In this document: positions 28,623 to 38,040 of the stretch, one piece after another
How positions within the stretch are numbered: the first letter of the stretch is position 1
Layout of the letters: the number at the start of each line of letters is the position of its first letter
Assembly: GCF_947631165.1 (NCBI RefSeq)
Contig: NZ_CANRKH010000010.1
Coordinates: forward strand, 28,475 to 92,474
Direction of reading: 5' to 3'
DNA from: an uncultured Dysosmobacter sp.
GTDB lineage: Bacteria; Bacillota; Clostridia; Oscillospirales; Oscillospiraceae
Length of the DNA stretch: 64,000 bases
The notes under the pieces: model-generated
Databases searched by the model: none
What the model was told of the DNA's origin: nothing
The model's input: only the letters and a program-made list of their open reading frames with translations
Program-made: the position numbers and the translations under genes

Positions 28623-29816
28623 TTACAGGGCGGGAGTCTTGAGATCCTCGTTCCGGATACCGTGCTTTTCGGCGTAGCCGGTGAGCATCAAAGTCAGTGC
28701 GCCGTCGCCAGTGACGTTGCAGGCGGTGCCGAAGCTGTCCTGCAGGGCGAAAATGGCCAGCATCAGGGCGGTGCCGTCGTTCTTGAAGAGCAGCACGCCA
28801 GTGATGAGGCCCAGGGATGCCATCACCGTGCCGCCGGGAACGCCGGGGGCGCCAATGGCGAAGATGCCCAGCAGCAGGCAGAACAGGATCATAGTACCCA
28901 CGCTGGGGATAGCACCGTACAGCATCTTGGCAATCGTCATGCAGAAGAACACCTCCGTCAGCACGGAGCCGCACAGGTGGATGTTGGCAAACAGAGGAAT
29001 GCCGAAACTGACCATATCCTTCCGCAGCACTTCGCTCTTGCCGGCACAGTCCAGGGCCACCGCCAGCGTGGCGGCGGAGGACATGGTGCCCACGGCGGTA
29101 AGGTAGGCGGGGCCATAGTGCCGCAGCACCTCCCAGGGGTTTTTGCCGGAATAGGCCCCAGCCAGCAGATACAGCACCGCCAGCCAGATATAATGGCCCG
29201 CCATCACGATGAGGATGATCTGGAGGAAGGCCGGGAGCTGGCGGGTTATCATGCCCTGATAGCTCAGGTTGCAGAAGGTGGCGGCGATATAGAAGGGCAG
29301 CACGGGAATGATGATCTTGCCCACGATGTCCAGCACGATGTTCTGGAACTCTGCAAGCAGGTCGATGGTCCTGCCGGACTTGGTCCAAGTGGCCGCCAGA
29401 CCCAGCAGCACCGACAGCACCAGGGCGCTCATCACCGGCATGATCTGAGGAATGTCAAGCTGGAACACCACGCCGGGCAGCTCCTTCAGACCCGCCACGC
29501 TGGTGTCGATAGACAGATGGGGGATCAGGGCATAGCCTGCAGCAGTGGACATGAACGCCGCGCAGATGGAAGAGACATAGGCAATGGCCACTGCGACCCC
29601 CAGCAGCCGGGAAGCGTTGGCCCCCAACTTCGTGATGGACGGCGCGATGAAACCGATGATGATCAGCGGCACGCAGAAGGTGATGAGCTGGCCCATGATG
29701 TACTGCAGGGTGACGACCACCTTCATCACGCTCTCTGGAAATACCAGGCCGCAGATGATGCCCACGGCGATGCCCAAAAGCAGCCGGAACGGCAGACTGT
29801 TGCATAATTTTTTCAT
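28623..29816 (-). CDS. Dicarboxylate/amino acid:cation symporter (DAACS family)
   Basis: 397 aa; MKKLCNSLPFRLLLGIAVGIICGLVFPESV..., PGVPGGTVMASLGLI. Confidence 0.9.
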   Translation of the reverse strand: MKKLCNSLPFRLLLGIAVGIICGLVFPESVMKVVVTLQYIMGQLITFCVPLIIIGFIAPSITKLGANASRLLGVAVAIAYVSSICAAFMSTAAGYALIPHLSIDTSVAGLKELPGVVFQLDIPQIMPVMSALVLSVLLGLAATWTKSGRTIDLLAEFQNIVLDIVGKIIIPVLPFYIAATFCNLSYQGMITRQLPAFLQIILIVMAGHYIWLAVLYLLAGAYSGKNPWEVLRHYGPAYLTAVGTMSSAATLAVALDCAGKSEVLRKDMVSFGIPLFANIHLCGSVLTEVFFCMTIAKMLYGAIPSVGTMILFCLLLGIFAIGAPGVPGGTVMASLGLITGVLLFKNDGTALMLAIFALQDSFGTACNVTGDGALTLMLTGYAEKHGIRNEDLKTPAL

Positions 29817-30077
29817 AATACCCTCCCAAAAACAGATCCGCCCGCCGGACGGCGGTGCGGCGGGCGCCCCCTCTCCGGTACGTCCGGCTCTATCTTAAAC
29901 CCTCCGCCGCCGAAAGTCAACGCATGGACGGCCCTTTCCCTTTTTCCCAGGCAAAGGCGGCGCGGCGGGAACAGGCGCTCCACCGCCGGCGTCCTCGATC
30001 GCCGTTTTTTGTATTGTTATATTTTTACAAAGTTGAATCGATTTCGTCATTATTTTTCCGTTTTTATAAGAACCTTA

Positions 30078-30106
30078 TTGACGGTTAAGTCCGGTTCTGC
30101 TATGAT
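30078..30106 (+). promoter_or_regulatory. pfkA promoter
   Basis: TTGACG-N17-TATGAT. Confidence 0.75.
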
Positions 30107-30226
30107 GGACCCGAGTTCTGGCCCACAAGGGTCCGCCTGACAGCGGACAGACCCGCTGGATGGTCCCCGCTGCCACGGGACGCGGTCAAATTGCTTTTTT
30201 ATTGGGACTTGGAAGGAAGGACAGCT

Positions 30227-31237
30227 ATGGAGAGACAGGTCAAGCGTATCGGCGTTCTCACCAGCGGCGGCGACGCCCCCGGCATGAACGCGGCGGTCCG
30301 GGCCGTTGTGCGGACCGCCATCAACCACGGGATCGACTGCGTCGGCATCCGCCGGGGCTGGAACGGTCTCATCAACAGTGATTTTATCCCCCTGGACGCC
30401 CCCAGCGTCAGTCACATCATCAACAAGGGCGGCACCATGCTGTACACCGCCCGCAGCGAGGAATTCCGCACCGCGGAGGGCCGGGCCAAAGCCCTGGCCA
30501 CCTGCAAACTGCTGGGACTGGAGGGCATCGTGGCCATCGGCGGCGACGGCACCTTTCAGGGCGCTCTGGCCCTGAGCCGCCAGGCCGCCCAGGCGGGCAG
30601 CCGGCTGCAGGTGGTGGGCATCCCCGCCACCATCGACAACGACATCGGCTGCTCCCACTATACCATCGGCTTCGACACCGCCTGCAACACCGCCGTCGAG
30701 TGCATCGACAAGCTGCGGGACACCATGCAGTCCCACGAGCGCTGCTCAGTGGTGGAGGTCATGGGGCGCCACGCCGGATATCTGGCGCTGTACGTGGGCA
30801 TCTCCATCGGCGCCACCGCCGTGCTGATCCCAGAACATGAAGTGGACTTTGACCGGGATGTGACGGAGAAGATCCGCCGCGCCCGGCTGGCAGGCACCAC
30901 CCACTACATGGTGGTGGTGGCCGAGGGCGCCGGCAGCGCCTTCCGCATCGCGGAGCGCATCAAAGAGGAGACCGGCATGGATCCCCGGGTCACCGTGCTG
31001 GGCCACATCCAGCGGGGCGGGACCCCCACCGCCCGGGACCGGGAGACAGCCAGCCGCATGGGCTACGAGGCCGTCATGTCCCTGGCCCAGGGCCGGGGCA
31101 ACCGCATCATCGCGACCCAGGACGGCCGTATCGTGGACCTGGACATGGAGGAGGCCCTGGGCATGGTGAAGCACTTCCAGATGGACCGCTACGAGGTGCT
31201 GGAATCCCTGGCCAATACCCGCAGCACCCCCCTCTGA
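30227..31237 (+). CDS. pfkA: 6-phosphofructokinase
   Basis: MERQVKRIGVLTSGGDAPGMNAAVRAVVRTAI..., GGDGTFQGA, PATIDNDI; start trimmed to ATG 30227 with RBS. Confidence 0.96.
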   Translation: MERQVKRIGVLTSGGDAPGMNAAVRAVVRTAINHGIDCVGIRRGWNGLINSDFIPLDAPSVSHIINKGGTMLYTARSEEFRTAEGRAKALATCKLLGLEGIVAIGGDGTFQGALALSRQAAQAGSRLQVVGIPATIDNDIGCSHYTIGFDTACNTAVECIDKLRDTMQSHERCSVVEVMGRHAGYLALYVGISIGATAVLIPEHEVDFDRDVTEKIRRARLAGTTHYMVVVAEGAGSAFRIAERIKEETGMDPRVTVLGHIQRGGTPTARDRETASRMGYEAVMSLAQGRGNRIIATQDGRIVDLDMEEALGMVKHFQMDRYEVLESLANTRSTPL

Positions 31238-31270
31238 GCCTACATAATCCCGTACTCTCAATAGACAAAG

Positions 31271-31309
31271 ACCCCTGACACAGGCAAGCTTCCTGCGTCA
31301 GGGGCTTTT
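31271..31309 (+). terminator. Terminator after pfkA
   Basis: CCCCTGACACAGG CAAGCTT CCTGCGTCAGGGG CTTTTT. Confidence 0.8.
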
Positions 31310-31666
31310 TACGCTGTCTGCGCTATTTGGACCACGATGCTGCACGGCAAAGGGTTTTCATACAGCAATTCGTTTTGCCGGAATTCACTTCCGGCAAAAC
31401 ACCTCTGCCCGCCGCGGCGGCACGTCCGCGGTGCGAGGAGGCAGATGATCTCGCCTGCCCACCATCAGACCAGCCGATTCCCGGCCCTTATTGGGCCGCC
31501 AATCGGGGCGCTCCTGCTCACCGTCAGGCCAACCGATCCCCGTGTGCTTCGCACCCGCCGATCGGGGCCTATCCTCGAATTTGCCTCGCTTTATCTGCCA
31601 CTGGCAGCGCTTCGGCAAATCCTCGATGACCGGCTCGCTTCATCCGCCGCAGGCGGCGCTTCGCCG

Positions 31667-33283
31667 TCATCCCCACAATGCCGACAGCATGGGGATGACC
31701 TGCTTCTTCCGGCTCATGATCTTGGGCAGGAAGGCGGCATTCTCCTTGTCGTTTTTGATGTTGAAGGCCTGCCGGATGGTGTCCTCGTCGCCCACGTACA
31801 GCAGCTGCGTGCCCTCCAGCAGCACGTCGGTGATCATCAGCACCACCGTGTCCAGGCCCCGTTTCTTCCGGTTCTCCCGCATGCTGGCCAGGAACTCGTC
31901 CTTCCGGGCCAGCAGCCGGTCGGAGTCCATGCAGGTGATCTGGCTGACCGCCAGGTTGTGGCCCGCAATGTGGAATTCCTTGTAGTCCGTGCTCAGCATG
32001 GCGTCCACCGTCTTGTCGTCGCCGCAGGCGGCGGAGAAGATGGCCTTTCCCAGCTCATCCAGCGACTCGTTGGCGATGCGGGCCATACGGTTGGCCATGT
32101 CGATATCCCGCTGGGTGCAGGTGGGCGATTTGAACATGACCGTGTCGGACACGATGGCGGCGGTCATAAGGCCCGCCATTTTTGCGGTGGGCATCAAGCC
32201 CTTCTCCTGATACATCTCGGCCACGATGGTGGTGGTGCTGCCCACCGGCTCATTGCGGACATAGATGGGATTCTTGGTTTCGATGTCCGCCAGCCGGTGA
32301 TGGTCCACGATCTCCAGGATCTCTGCCTGGTCCAGGCCGGGAACAGACTGGGCCTGTTCGTTATGGTCCATCAAGATCACCTGCTTCCGGCGGGGGCGCA
32401 GCAGGTGATAACGGGACAGCATCCCCACGACCCTCTCCTCATCATCCAGGATGGGATAGGCCCGGAAGCGGCTCTCCAGCACGGTGTTCTGCACATCGTC
32501 GATATAGTCGTCCAGGTGGAAACTCACCACCTCGCCGCTCTTGCAGATGCGGGCGATGGGCAGGGCGTGGCAGATCAGGTGCACCGCCTGATACGCGTCA
32601 AAAGGTGTGGATATGATGCAGGTCTGGGTCTCCTGCTCCAGCAGCGCCTGTTCCACCTCCGCCTGACAGACGATGACGCAGCTGACCTTCAGGTCCAGCG
32701 CCCGCCGGATCATCTCCGGCTGGTCGCCGCAGACCACCACACTGTTGGGGTCGGAAAACAGCAGGTTCTCCCGCCCCGCGGGCAGGGCGATGGTCACCTC
32801 GCCGGAGATCTCCTCCTGCTCGGGGCTGACACAGTTCAAAATGCGGCCCTCCAGAACGGACAGCAGGTTGTACACCGGCACCTCCCGCACCATGGGGTCC
32901 CGGACGGAAGTCATATCGTAGTTGGCCACGTCTCCGGCGGACAGCATCCCGTACAGAGTCCCGTCCTCGTTGGTCACCGGCATCACGGAGATCTTATCCG
33001 CCTGCATGGTCTGCCAAGCACGGCTGATAGTGGCGGCGGCAGACAGAGTGGACGGCGTGTCGTAGTCCAGGTCCCGGACCTGCGTGCGGACATTGTTGAT
33101 AAGCTGGGGCGCGCGGAAGCCGAAGCGGTCCAGCACGATCTGGGTCTCGTCGCTGATCTGGCCCAGGCGGGCGGCGTGATATTCCCGGTGGCCCAGCGCG
33201 TTTTTCAATGCGGCATAGGCCATGGCGGATACGATGGAGTCGGTATCCGGGTTGCGATGCCCGGTGATATAAACGTTGTCCAT
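31667..33283 (-). CDS. Putative manganese-dependent inorganic diphosphatase with CBS and DRTGG regulatory domains
   Basis: MDNVYITGHRNPDTDSIVSAMAYAALKN..., DHHRLADIETKNPIYVRNEPVGSTTTIV; internal CBS/DRTGG-like region. Confidence 0.9.
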   Translation of the reverse strand: MDNVYITGHRNPDTDSIVSAMAYAALKNALGHREYHAARLGQISDETQIVLDRFGFRAPQLINNVRTQVRDLDYDTPSTLSAAATISRAWQTMQADKISVMPVTNEDGTLYGMLSAGDVANYDMTSVRDPMVREVPVYNLLSVLEGRILNCVSPEQEEISGEVTIALPAGRENLLFSDPNSVVVCGDQPEMIRRALDLKVSCVIVCQAEVEQALLEQETQTCIISTPFDAYQAVHLICHALPIARICKSGEVVSFHLDDYIDDVQNTVLESRFRAYPILDDEERVVGMLSRYHLLRPRRKQVILMDHNEQAQSVPGLDQAEILEIVDHHRLADIETKNPIYVRNEPVGSTTTIVAEMYQEKGLMPTAKMAGLMTAAIVSDTVMFKSPTCTQRDIDMANRMARIANESLDELGKAIFSAACGDDKTVDAMLSTDYKEFHIAGHNLAVSQITCMDSDRLLARKDEFLASMRENRKKRGLDTVVLMITDVLLEGTQLLYVGDEDTIRQAFNIKNDKENAAFLPKIMSRKKQVIPMLSALWG

Positions 33284-33426
33284 AAGCGGTCTCTCCTTCA
33301 TGTGGTTCTCAACCCATTATGCTTTCCCAAAACAGCTTTGTCAACGGCCTGAGCCGTGAAAAACATCCGCGGAAACGATTGCCTCCGCGGATGCCCTCAG
33401 AAAAATTTCCCCTGAAGCCCTGCTTC

Positions 33427-34500
33427 TCACAGGATCAGCAGCTCCTTCGGAGCCTGTGTGATGTTCCGGCAGCCGCTCTCCGTCAGCACGATCACATCCT
33501 CGATGCGGACCCCCAGCTTTCCCGGCAGATAAATGCCCGGCTCCGCGGAGATCACCGCGCCGGCGGGCAGGGGCTTTTCGTTCATGGGGGAGGCGTTGGG
33601 AGCCTCGTGGATCTCCACGCCCACGCCGTGGCCAAAACTGTGGCCGAAATACGCGCCGTAACCAGCATCGCTGATGACGGCCCGGGCAGCGCCGTCCACT
33701 TCCCTGCCCGTGGCGCCGGCCCGGGCAGCGGCGATGCCCGCCAGCTGGGCCGACAGAACGGTTTCGTAAACGCGCCGCATCTCCTCCGTGGCAAAGCCCA
33801 CCGCCACGGTGCGGGTCATATCGGAGCAGTAGCCGTGATAGACGCAGCCGAAATCCATGGTGACGAATTCTCCACGGCCAATGGGCCGCTCCGAGGGAAC
33901 GCCGTGGGGCAGGCTGCCGTTGGGTCCGGAGACCACGATGGGATCGAAGGACATATCTGACGCGCCATAGTGGAGCATCAGGTACTGGAGCCGGGCGGCG
34001 ATCTCCTTTTCCGTAACGCCGGGGCGGATCTCCTTCAAAATGTCCGCCAACGCCTTCTCCGCGATCCGCTGGGCGGATACCAGCGCCTCCAGCTCCTCCT
34101 CGTCCTTCACCGCCCGCAGCTGCCACAGCAGCTCCGTGGCGGGGACCAGCTCACAAGAGAGGGCTTTTTTGTACCGCTCATAGTCACAGACGCTCATATA
34201 GGCGTCCTCGAAGCCCATGCGCCGGACCTGCTGCTCCTGGACAGCCTCCTGGATCAGCGCGGCATATCCCCGCCCGTGACCGGTCTCCCGCAGCTCCGCG
34301 CCCGTCAGGCAGCGGGCCGCCGCCTCCGTATAACGGGAGTCGGTGAAATAATAGGCCTTGTTCCGGGTCACCAGCGCCACGCCGTCAGTGCCGGTGGAAT
34401 GAAATCCGGAGGCGTAAAACCGGTCTGCCTCGCCAGTCAGCAGCATGGCGTCCAAGCCATGGGCCTCCAACTGTGAGGCGATCTTGGCAAAATGGTCCAT
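33427..34500 (-). CDS. M24-family aminopeptidase P / Xaa-Pro peptidase
   Basis: 357 aa; MDFGCVYHGYCSDMTRTVAVG, GHSFGHGVGVEIHEAPNASP, SAEPGIYLPGKLGVRIEDVIV. Confidence 0.93.
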   Translation of the reverse strand: MDHFAKIASQLEAHGLDAMLLTGEADRFYASGFHSTGTDGVALVTRNKAYYFTDSRYTEAAARCLTGAELRETGHGRGYAALIQEAVQEQQVRRMGFEDAYMSVCDYERYKKALSCELVPATELLWQLRAVKDEEELEALVSAQRIAEKALADILKEIRPGVTEKEIAARLQYLMLHYGASDMSFDPIVVSGPNGSLPHGVPSERPIGRGEFVTMDFGCVYHGYCSDMTRTVAVGFATEEMRRVYETVLSAQLAGIAAARAGATGREVDGAARAVISDAGYGAYFGHSFGHGVGVEIHEAPNASPMNEKPLPAGAVISAEPGIYLPGKLGVRIEDVIVLTESGCRNITQAPKELLIL

Positions 34501-34629
34501 ACAGTCATCCTTTCAAACAATGCAGAATGAGAAATGAGGAATTCGGAGCAAACGTATCCGGCTTTGCCGGACAGATCCATCTTCATTCCGCCCGAACAAA
34601 TTCAATCCCTGCGCCTCTCCTGTTTATTT

Positions 34630-36234
34630 TTATGCTTCACTTTTCTCCGCCGCCGCTCTCACGAACCCATAAAACAGCGGATGCGGCCTATCCGGCCGGC
34701 TCTTGAACTCCGGATGGAACTGGGCGGCCACGAACCAGGGGTGGTCCGGCAGCTCCACGATCTCCACCAGACGGTCGTCCGGAGACAGTCCCGCCAGCAC
34801 CAGGCCATGGGCCTCCATATCCGCCCGGAACTCGTTATTGAACTCATAACGATGACGGTGGCGCTCGGAGATCTCCGCCGCGCCGTACAGCTCCCGGCTG
34901 CGGGTCCCCTCCTTCAGCACGCAGGGATACCGGCCCAGCCGCATGGTGCCGCCCTTCTCCGTCACGTTCACCTGATCCGGCATCAGGGCGATGACCGGGT
35001 GTTTCGTCGTCTCCGAGAACTCGGCGGAGGCGGCGTCCTCATAATCCAACACATGGCGGGCAAACTCGATGACCGCCATCTGCATCCCCAGGCAGATGCC
35101 GAAATAGGGGACATTGTTCTCCCGGGCATAGCGGCAGGCGGCGATCATGCCCTCTGTACCGCGATACCCGAAGCCGCCGGGCACCAGCACGCCGGTGCAG
35201 CCCGCCAGCTTTTCTGCCGCGTTCTCCTCCGTCACGCCCTCGGAATCGACCCATTCGATCTCCACCACGGCGTCGTTGGCGGTGCCGGCATGGTTCAAAG
35301 ACTCCACCACGGAGAGGTAGGCGTCGTGGAGCTGGGTATACTTGCCCACCAGGGCGATATGGACCTTTTTGCGGGCGTTTTTCTCCCGCTTTACCATGGC
35401 GCTCCACTCCCGCAGGTCCGGCTGGTGGGTTATCAGGCCCAGCTTGCGGCAGACCACCTCGTCCAGGCCCTCCCTGGCCATCAGCAGCGGCACCTCATAG
35501 AGGGTCTCCGCCGTGGTGTTCTGGATGACGCAGTCCGGCTGGACGTTGCAGAACAGGGCGATCTTTTTCCGCACATCCTCGGTAATGGGAACGTCGCAGC
35601 GGCAGACCAGCACATCCGGCTGGATGCCCAGGCTCAGCAGCTCCTTGACGGAGTGCTGAGTCGGCTTGCTCTTCAATTCCCCCGAGCCGGGGATCTGGAC
35701 AATGAGGGGCACATGGATGAACAGCACGTCGCCCCGGGGCCGTTCCGACGCCACCTGGCGGATGGCCTCCAGGAAGGGCTGGGACTCGATATCGCCCACG
35801 GTGCCGCCGATCTCGCAGATGACCACGTCCACATCCTCGCTGGCCATGGCGTAGATGCGGTCCTTGATCTCCTGGGTGATGTGGGGGATGATCTGCACCG
35901 TGGCCCCCAGGTAATCGCCCCGGCGCTCCCGGTTCAGCACGGACCACCAGACCTTGCCGGAGGAGATGGAGCTGTTGCCGGACAGATCCTCGTCCACGAA
36001 CCGCTCATAATGGCCCAGGTCCAGGTCCGTCTCCGCGCCGTCGTCGGTGACGAAGACCTCGCCATGCTGATAGGGGCTCATGGTTCCCGGGTCCACATTG
36101 ATATAGGGATCGAATTTCTGATTCCGCACCCGGACCCCCCGCTGCTTCAGCAGCCGGCCCAGGGACGCCGCGCAGATCCCCTTGCCCAGGCCGGACACCA
36201 CGCCGCCGGTGACAAACACGAACTTTGTTGACAT
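34630..36234 (-). CDS. pyrG: CTP synthase
   Basis: [33 protein letters not shown]...; start trimmed to 36234. Confidence 0.97.
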   Translation of the reverse strand: MSTKFVFVTGGVVSGLGKGICAASLGRLLKQRGVRVRNQKFDPYINVDPGTMSPYQHGEVFVTDDGAETDLDLGHYERFVDEDLSGNSSISSGKVWWSVLNRERRGDYLGATVQIIPHITQEIKDRIYAMASEDVDVVICEIGGTVGDIESQPFLEAIRQVASERPRGDVLFIHVPLIVQIPGSGELKSKPTQHSVKELLSLGIQPDVLVCRCDVPITEDVRKKIALFCNVQPDCVIQNTTAETLYEVPLLMAREGLDEVVCRKLGLITHQPDLREWSAMVKREKNARKKVHIALVGKYTQLHDAYLSVVESLNHAGTANDAVVEIEWVDSEGVTEENAAEKLAGCTGVLVPGGFGYRGTEGMIAACRYARENNVPYFGICLGMQMAVIEFARHVLDYEDAASAEFSETTKHPVIALMPDQVNVTEKGGTMRLGRYPCVLKEGTRSRELYGAAEISERHRHRYEFNNEFRADMEAHGLVLAGLSPDDRLVEIVELPDHPWFVAAQFHPEFKSRPDRPHPLFYGFVRAAAEKSEA

Positions 36235-36644
36235 ACCGCTCACCTTACCTTTACACACAACAGTTTTTCCCGAGAGACGATCTGTACGCATAAAATGGAC
36301 AAAGCGGTGCCCTTTTGAAAACAAAAAAGCACCGCCAGACCATTTTGCGGTGAAAAGTCCCAGCCTCTTTCGGGACTCTTCGCTGCGATCCGCGGTGTCG
36401 CTCGTCTGTTCGATTGTCGCCCTGCGGCTCACGCCGCAAACCGCCGCCGAAGCGTTTCCAAAATACTTTCCCACTATACCACCCCGTTTTTTTCTTGTCA
36501 ATGATTCTCTTTTTCCCCCTCTCGTCCCCGCCGCATTTTGCCGGGACCGCCGGGGCCATGTGCGGCAGTCGTTTTCCGCCCCCTTTCCCGCCAAACTGTG
36601 ACTGTTGCCATGGACACGGCAATTTATTTTGTAAAAAATGACGA

Positions 36645-36673
36645 TTGACTTTATTCCTTTAAAGCTGTATGTT
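36645..36673 (+). promoter_or_regulatory. Promoter of the leader ahead of the ABC_sub_bind operon
   Basis: TTGACT-N17-TATGTT. Confidence 0.5.
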
Positions 36674-36715
36674 GTAAAAGTACTAAAGTCCAGCCGGCAG
36701 AAAGGAGTTCCCGTG

Positions 36716-36823
36716 ATGCGTCATACCGTCGTGTTGTCCCTGCGGCCCGCCCCGGGCTCCTATTACTTTATGAAGGTCCGCTACGCGGGCCGTTTTGAGC
36801 GTACCGAAAAGCTGTCCGGCTGA
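36716..36823 (+). CDS. Candidate 35-aa leader peptide rich in Tyr/Phe
   Basis: AAAGGAG RBS then [38 protein letters not shown]; followed by terminator 36845-36876. Confidence 0.5.
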   Translation: MRHTVVLSLRPAPGSYYFMKVRYAGRFERTEKLSG

Positions 36824-36844
36824 AGCATGACCGCCGTATGAAGA

Positions 36845-36876
36845 GCGGCCCTGTCTCACGGACGGGGCCGCTTTTT
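36845..36876 (+). terminator. Terminator/attenuator between leader ORF and ABC operon
   Basis: GCGGCCCTGTCT CAC GGACGGGGCCGC TTTTTATA (one G-U in stem). Confidence 0.85.
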
Positions 36877-36916
36877 ATAATATCTTGCAAATTATAAACA
36901 TAAGGAGATCTGAACG

Positions 36917-37936
36917 ATGAAAAAGAAGCTGCTTGCACTCATTCTGGCAGGCATCATGGTCCTGAGCCTGGCCGCCTGCGGCGCCAAGGACGAGCCTGCC
37001 CCCGCCGAGGACCCCAAGGAGACCGAACAGCCCGCCGAGCCCGCTGAGCCTGCCGCCGAGACCTACACCGTGGGCATCTGCCAGCTGGCCCCCCACCCCG
37101 CTCTGGACGCCGCTACTGAGGGCTTCCAGGACGCGCTGAAGGAAGCCCTCGGCGACGCCGTGGAGATCAAGGTGGACAACGCCGCCGGTGAATCCGCCAC
37201 CTGCGCCACCATCATCAACGGCTTTGTGTCCTCTGACGTGGATCTGATCATGGCCAACGCGACCCCCGCCCTGCAGGCCGCCGTGTCCGCCACCAGCGAT
37301 ATCCCCGTGCTGGGCACCTCCGTGACTGAGTACGGCGTGGCCCTGGGCATCAGCGACTTCTCCGGCACCGTGGGAACCAACGTGTCCGGCACCAGCGACC
37401 TGGCTCCCTTGGATCAGCAGGCCGCCATGGTGAAGGAGTGGTTCCCCGACGCCAAGACCGTGGGTCTGGTGTACTGCTCCGCCGAGGCCAACAGCCAGTA
37501 TCAGGTGGACAACGTGCAGAAGTACCTGGAGGATCTGGGCTTCACCTGCGCTCAGTATCCCTTCTCTGACACCAACGACATGGCCTCCGTCGTCCAGAAC
37601 GCCGCCGATAACAACGATGTTCTGTATGTCCCCACCGACAACACCTGCGCCAACAACACCGGCGTGATCGACAATATCTGCCGTCCCGCCAAGGTCCCCG
37701 TCATCTGCGGCGAAGAGGGTATCTGCGGCGGCTGCGGCGTGGCGACCCTGTCCATCAGCTACTATGATCTGGGCGTCGCCACCGGCAAGATGGCCGCCAA
37801 GATCCTCACCGGTGAGTCCAATGTGTCCGAGATGCCCATTGAGTACGCGCCCCAGTTCACCAAGAAGTACAACGAGGCGATCTGCTCCGACTTGGGCCTG
37901 CCCGTACCCGAGGGCTACGAGGCCATCGCACAGTAA
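36917..37936 (+). CDS. ABC transporter substrate-binding lipoprotein (ABC_sub_bind / TrpX-like family)
   Basis: MKKKLLALILAGIMVLSLAACGAK lipobox; VGICQLAPHPALDAATEGFQDALKEALGDAVEIKVDNAAGE typical of PF04392. Confidence 0.9.
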   Translation: MKKKLLALILAGIMVLSLAACGAKDEPAPAEDPKETEQPAEPAEPAAETYTVGICQLAPHPALDAATEGFQDALKEALGDAVEIKVDNAAGESATCATIINGFVSSDVDLIMANATPALQAAVSATSDIPVLGTSVTEYGVALGISDFSGTVGTNVSGTSDLAPLDQQAAMVKEWFPDAKTVGLVYCSAEANSQYQVDNVQKYLEDLGFTCAQYPFSDTNDMASVVQNAADNNDVLYVPTDNTCANNTGVIDNICRPAKVPVICGEEGICGGCGVATLSISYYDLGVATGKMAAKILTGESNVSEMPIEYAPQFTKKYNEAICSDLGLPVPEGYEAIAQ

Positions 37937-37952
37937 TTCCCCTTTATTTCCT

Positions 37953-37996
37953 CAAAAAAGCGGCGAAAAAGGCTTCCCTTTTTCGCCGCTTTTTGC
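37953..37996 (+). terminator. Terminator-like hairpin between substrate-binding and permease genes
   Basis: AAAAAAGCGGCGAAAAAGG CTTCC CTTTTTCGCCGCTTTTT. Confidence 0.75.
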
Positions 37997-38040
37997 TATA
38001 CTATTGAAGACTATCGACTTTTGAGGGGGAACACACAACT

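Noticed and set aside
30113-30226. Known riboswitch (guanidine, fluoride, FMN, ZTP) in the pfkA leader
   Set aside because: Conserved core motifs of these classes not recognised by eye; kept only as an uncharacterised leader.
36251-36622. N-terminal extension of pyrG (ORF caller start at 36594) and overlapping ORFs
   Set aside because: CTP synthase begins at [11 protein letters not shown] (36234); the upstream reading is non-homologous leader sequence.
36680-36876. T-box, 6S RNA or SRP RNA upstream of the ABC operon
   Set aside because: No GGTGGNACCGCG T-box core, no SRP GGAAGGAAGC core, and pairing pattern not that of 6S; attenuator reading preferred.
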